A DNA stretch of 64,000 bases from NCBI GenBank assembly GCA_017478515.1, contig JAFVDH010000022.1, positions 1-64,000 on the forward strand, given 5' to 3'. The DNA is from a bacterium. GTDB lineage: Bacteria; Cyanobacteriota; Vampirovibrionia; Gastranaerophilales; Gastranaerophilaceae. Made by a program: the position numbers and the translations under genes. Positions 63,828 to 64,000 of this stretch are shown piece after piece. How positions within the stretch are numbered: the stretch's first letter is position 1; each line of letters begins with the position of its first letter. The notes beneath the pieces were generated by a model. That model ran no database searches, was not told the origin of the DNA, and saw only the letters and a list, made by a program, of their open reading frames with translations.

Positions 63828-64000
63828 ATGAAAAAATTTTCAGTAAAAACAATCAATAATACCAATATTGAAAAAGAATTGGAAATAATAGGATTTGACA
63901 ATTCTTATAAAAAAGTTGTAAAGAATAAATTTGAATACTTAAATATAAAAATATACGATTTAACAATTCCACAAGCTAATATCTTAAAACAAACCGCTCT
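63828..64000 (+). CDS. folP: probable dihydropteroate synthase, N-terminal fragment
   Basis: Only the first 57 codons are in the window. The segment ending LTIPQANILKQTA resembles the N-terminal extension before the TIM barrel in some FolP-type (dihydropteroate synthase) proteins, where a similar AANILKQ motif occurs. The barrel with its DxTPDSF motif lies outside, so this call is tentative. If right it joins folE2 in folate synthesis. Confidence 0.4.
   Translation, partial: MKKFSVKTINNTNIEKELEIIGFDNSYKKVVKNKFEYLNIKIYDLTIPQANILKQTA

Noticed and set aside
1..64000. Phage, IS transposase, restriction, toxin-antitoxin or CRISPR-Cas genes
   Set aside because: I looked for integrases, transposases, methylases and Cas proteins among the coding regions and recognised none.

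Overview
This AT-rich window (roughly 30% GC by eye) comes from a diderm, flagellated bacterium that also has type IV pilus or type II secretion genes. Diderm character shows in the RND and Emr pumps with a TolC-type channel, an AsmA-like protein, a secretin, FliL and the MotAB stator. A VKOR-thioredoxin fusion, a GH57 enzyme, FolE2, TrmFO and split flagellar loci together point to a gut Melainabacteria/Gastranaerophilales-type relative of Cyanobacteria. That assignment is inference from gene content, not a search result.

Layout. 1-2.3 kb: RND pump (cut by the edge) and its adaptor. 2.4-5.7 kb: a four-gene unit of unknown pathway (HAD phosphatase, class III aminotransferase, alpha/beta hydrolase with Cys as nucleophile, small membrane protein). 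5.6-10.5 kb: AsmA-like protein, an orphan secreted protein and an AI-2E-type permease. 10.6-10.8 kb: tRNA-Met and, just upstream of it, a truncated 5' tRNA copy. 10.9-14.5 kb: motor operon motA-motB-fliL-fliM-fliN. 14.6-23.4 kb: ribosomal S10-spc cluster from rpsJ to rplR, closed by a 21-bp terminator and lacking rpsE onward. 23.4-23.8 kb: promoter of that cluster and a 176-bp MITE-like palindromic element. 23.8-29.1 kb: DUF6485-like protein, queH, VKOR-DsbA, lysC, a KdsC-type phosphatase, neuB-like and fliO. 29.2-35.1 kb: a PAS histidine kinase, then a divergent TolC / MarR-EmrA-EmrB efflux locus with a shared operator-like palindrome. 35.1-39.4 kb: FAD oxidoreductase, trmFO, divergent wecB and a 60-aa protein. 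39.7-44.5 kb: GH57, a secreted protein and a U32-like protein. 44.7-50.8 kb: pilus/secretion operon (PilP/GspC-like, secretin, PilB, PilC). 50.9-57.6 kb: small proteins, aroQ, folE2, an LCP ligase, LemA, a sigma-70 factor, a candidate sRNA and aroA. 57.6-63.1 kb: operon of hybrid kinase, response regulator, degenerate PilB-like ATPase and two sugar ABC permeases. 63.2-64 kb: rpsP and a probable folP start.

The most interesting signals are non-coding. One is a candidate ~70-nt sRNA at 56.15-56.22 kb with a CCTCCTCCCC core between two hairpins and a U8 tail, reminiscent of the cyanobacterial Yfr1 architecture. Another is a recurring arrangement in which a -10 box lies 6-7 nt before the ATG with no ribosome site (six genes), suggesting leaderless mRNAs. 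The others are the MITE-like element with a diverged end-copy 32 kb away beside the sRNA, and the half-tRNA. The odd coding system is the two-component pair fused into an operon with a pilus-type ATPase that has lost its His-box.
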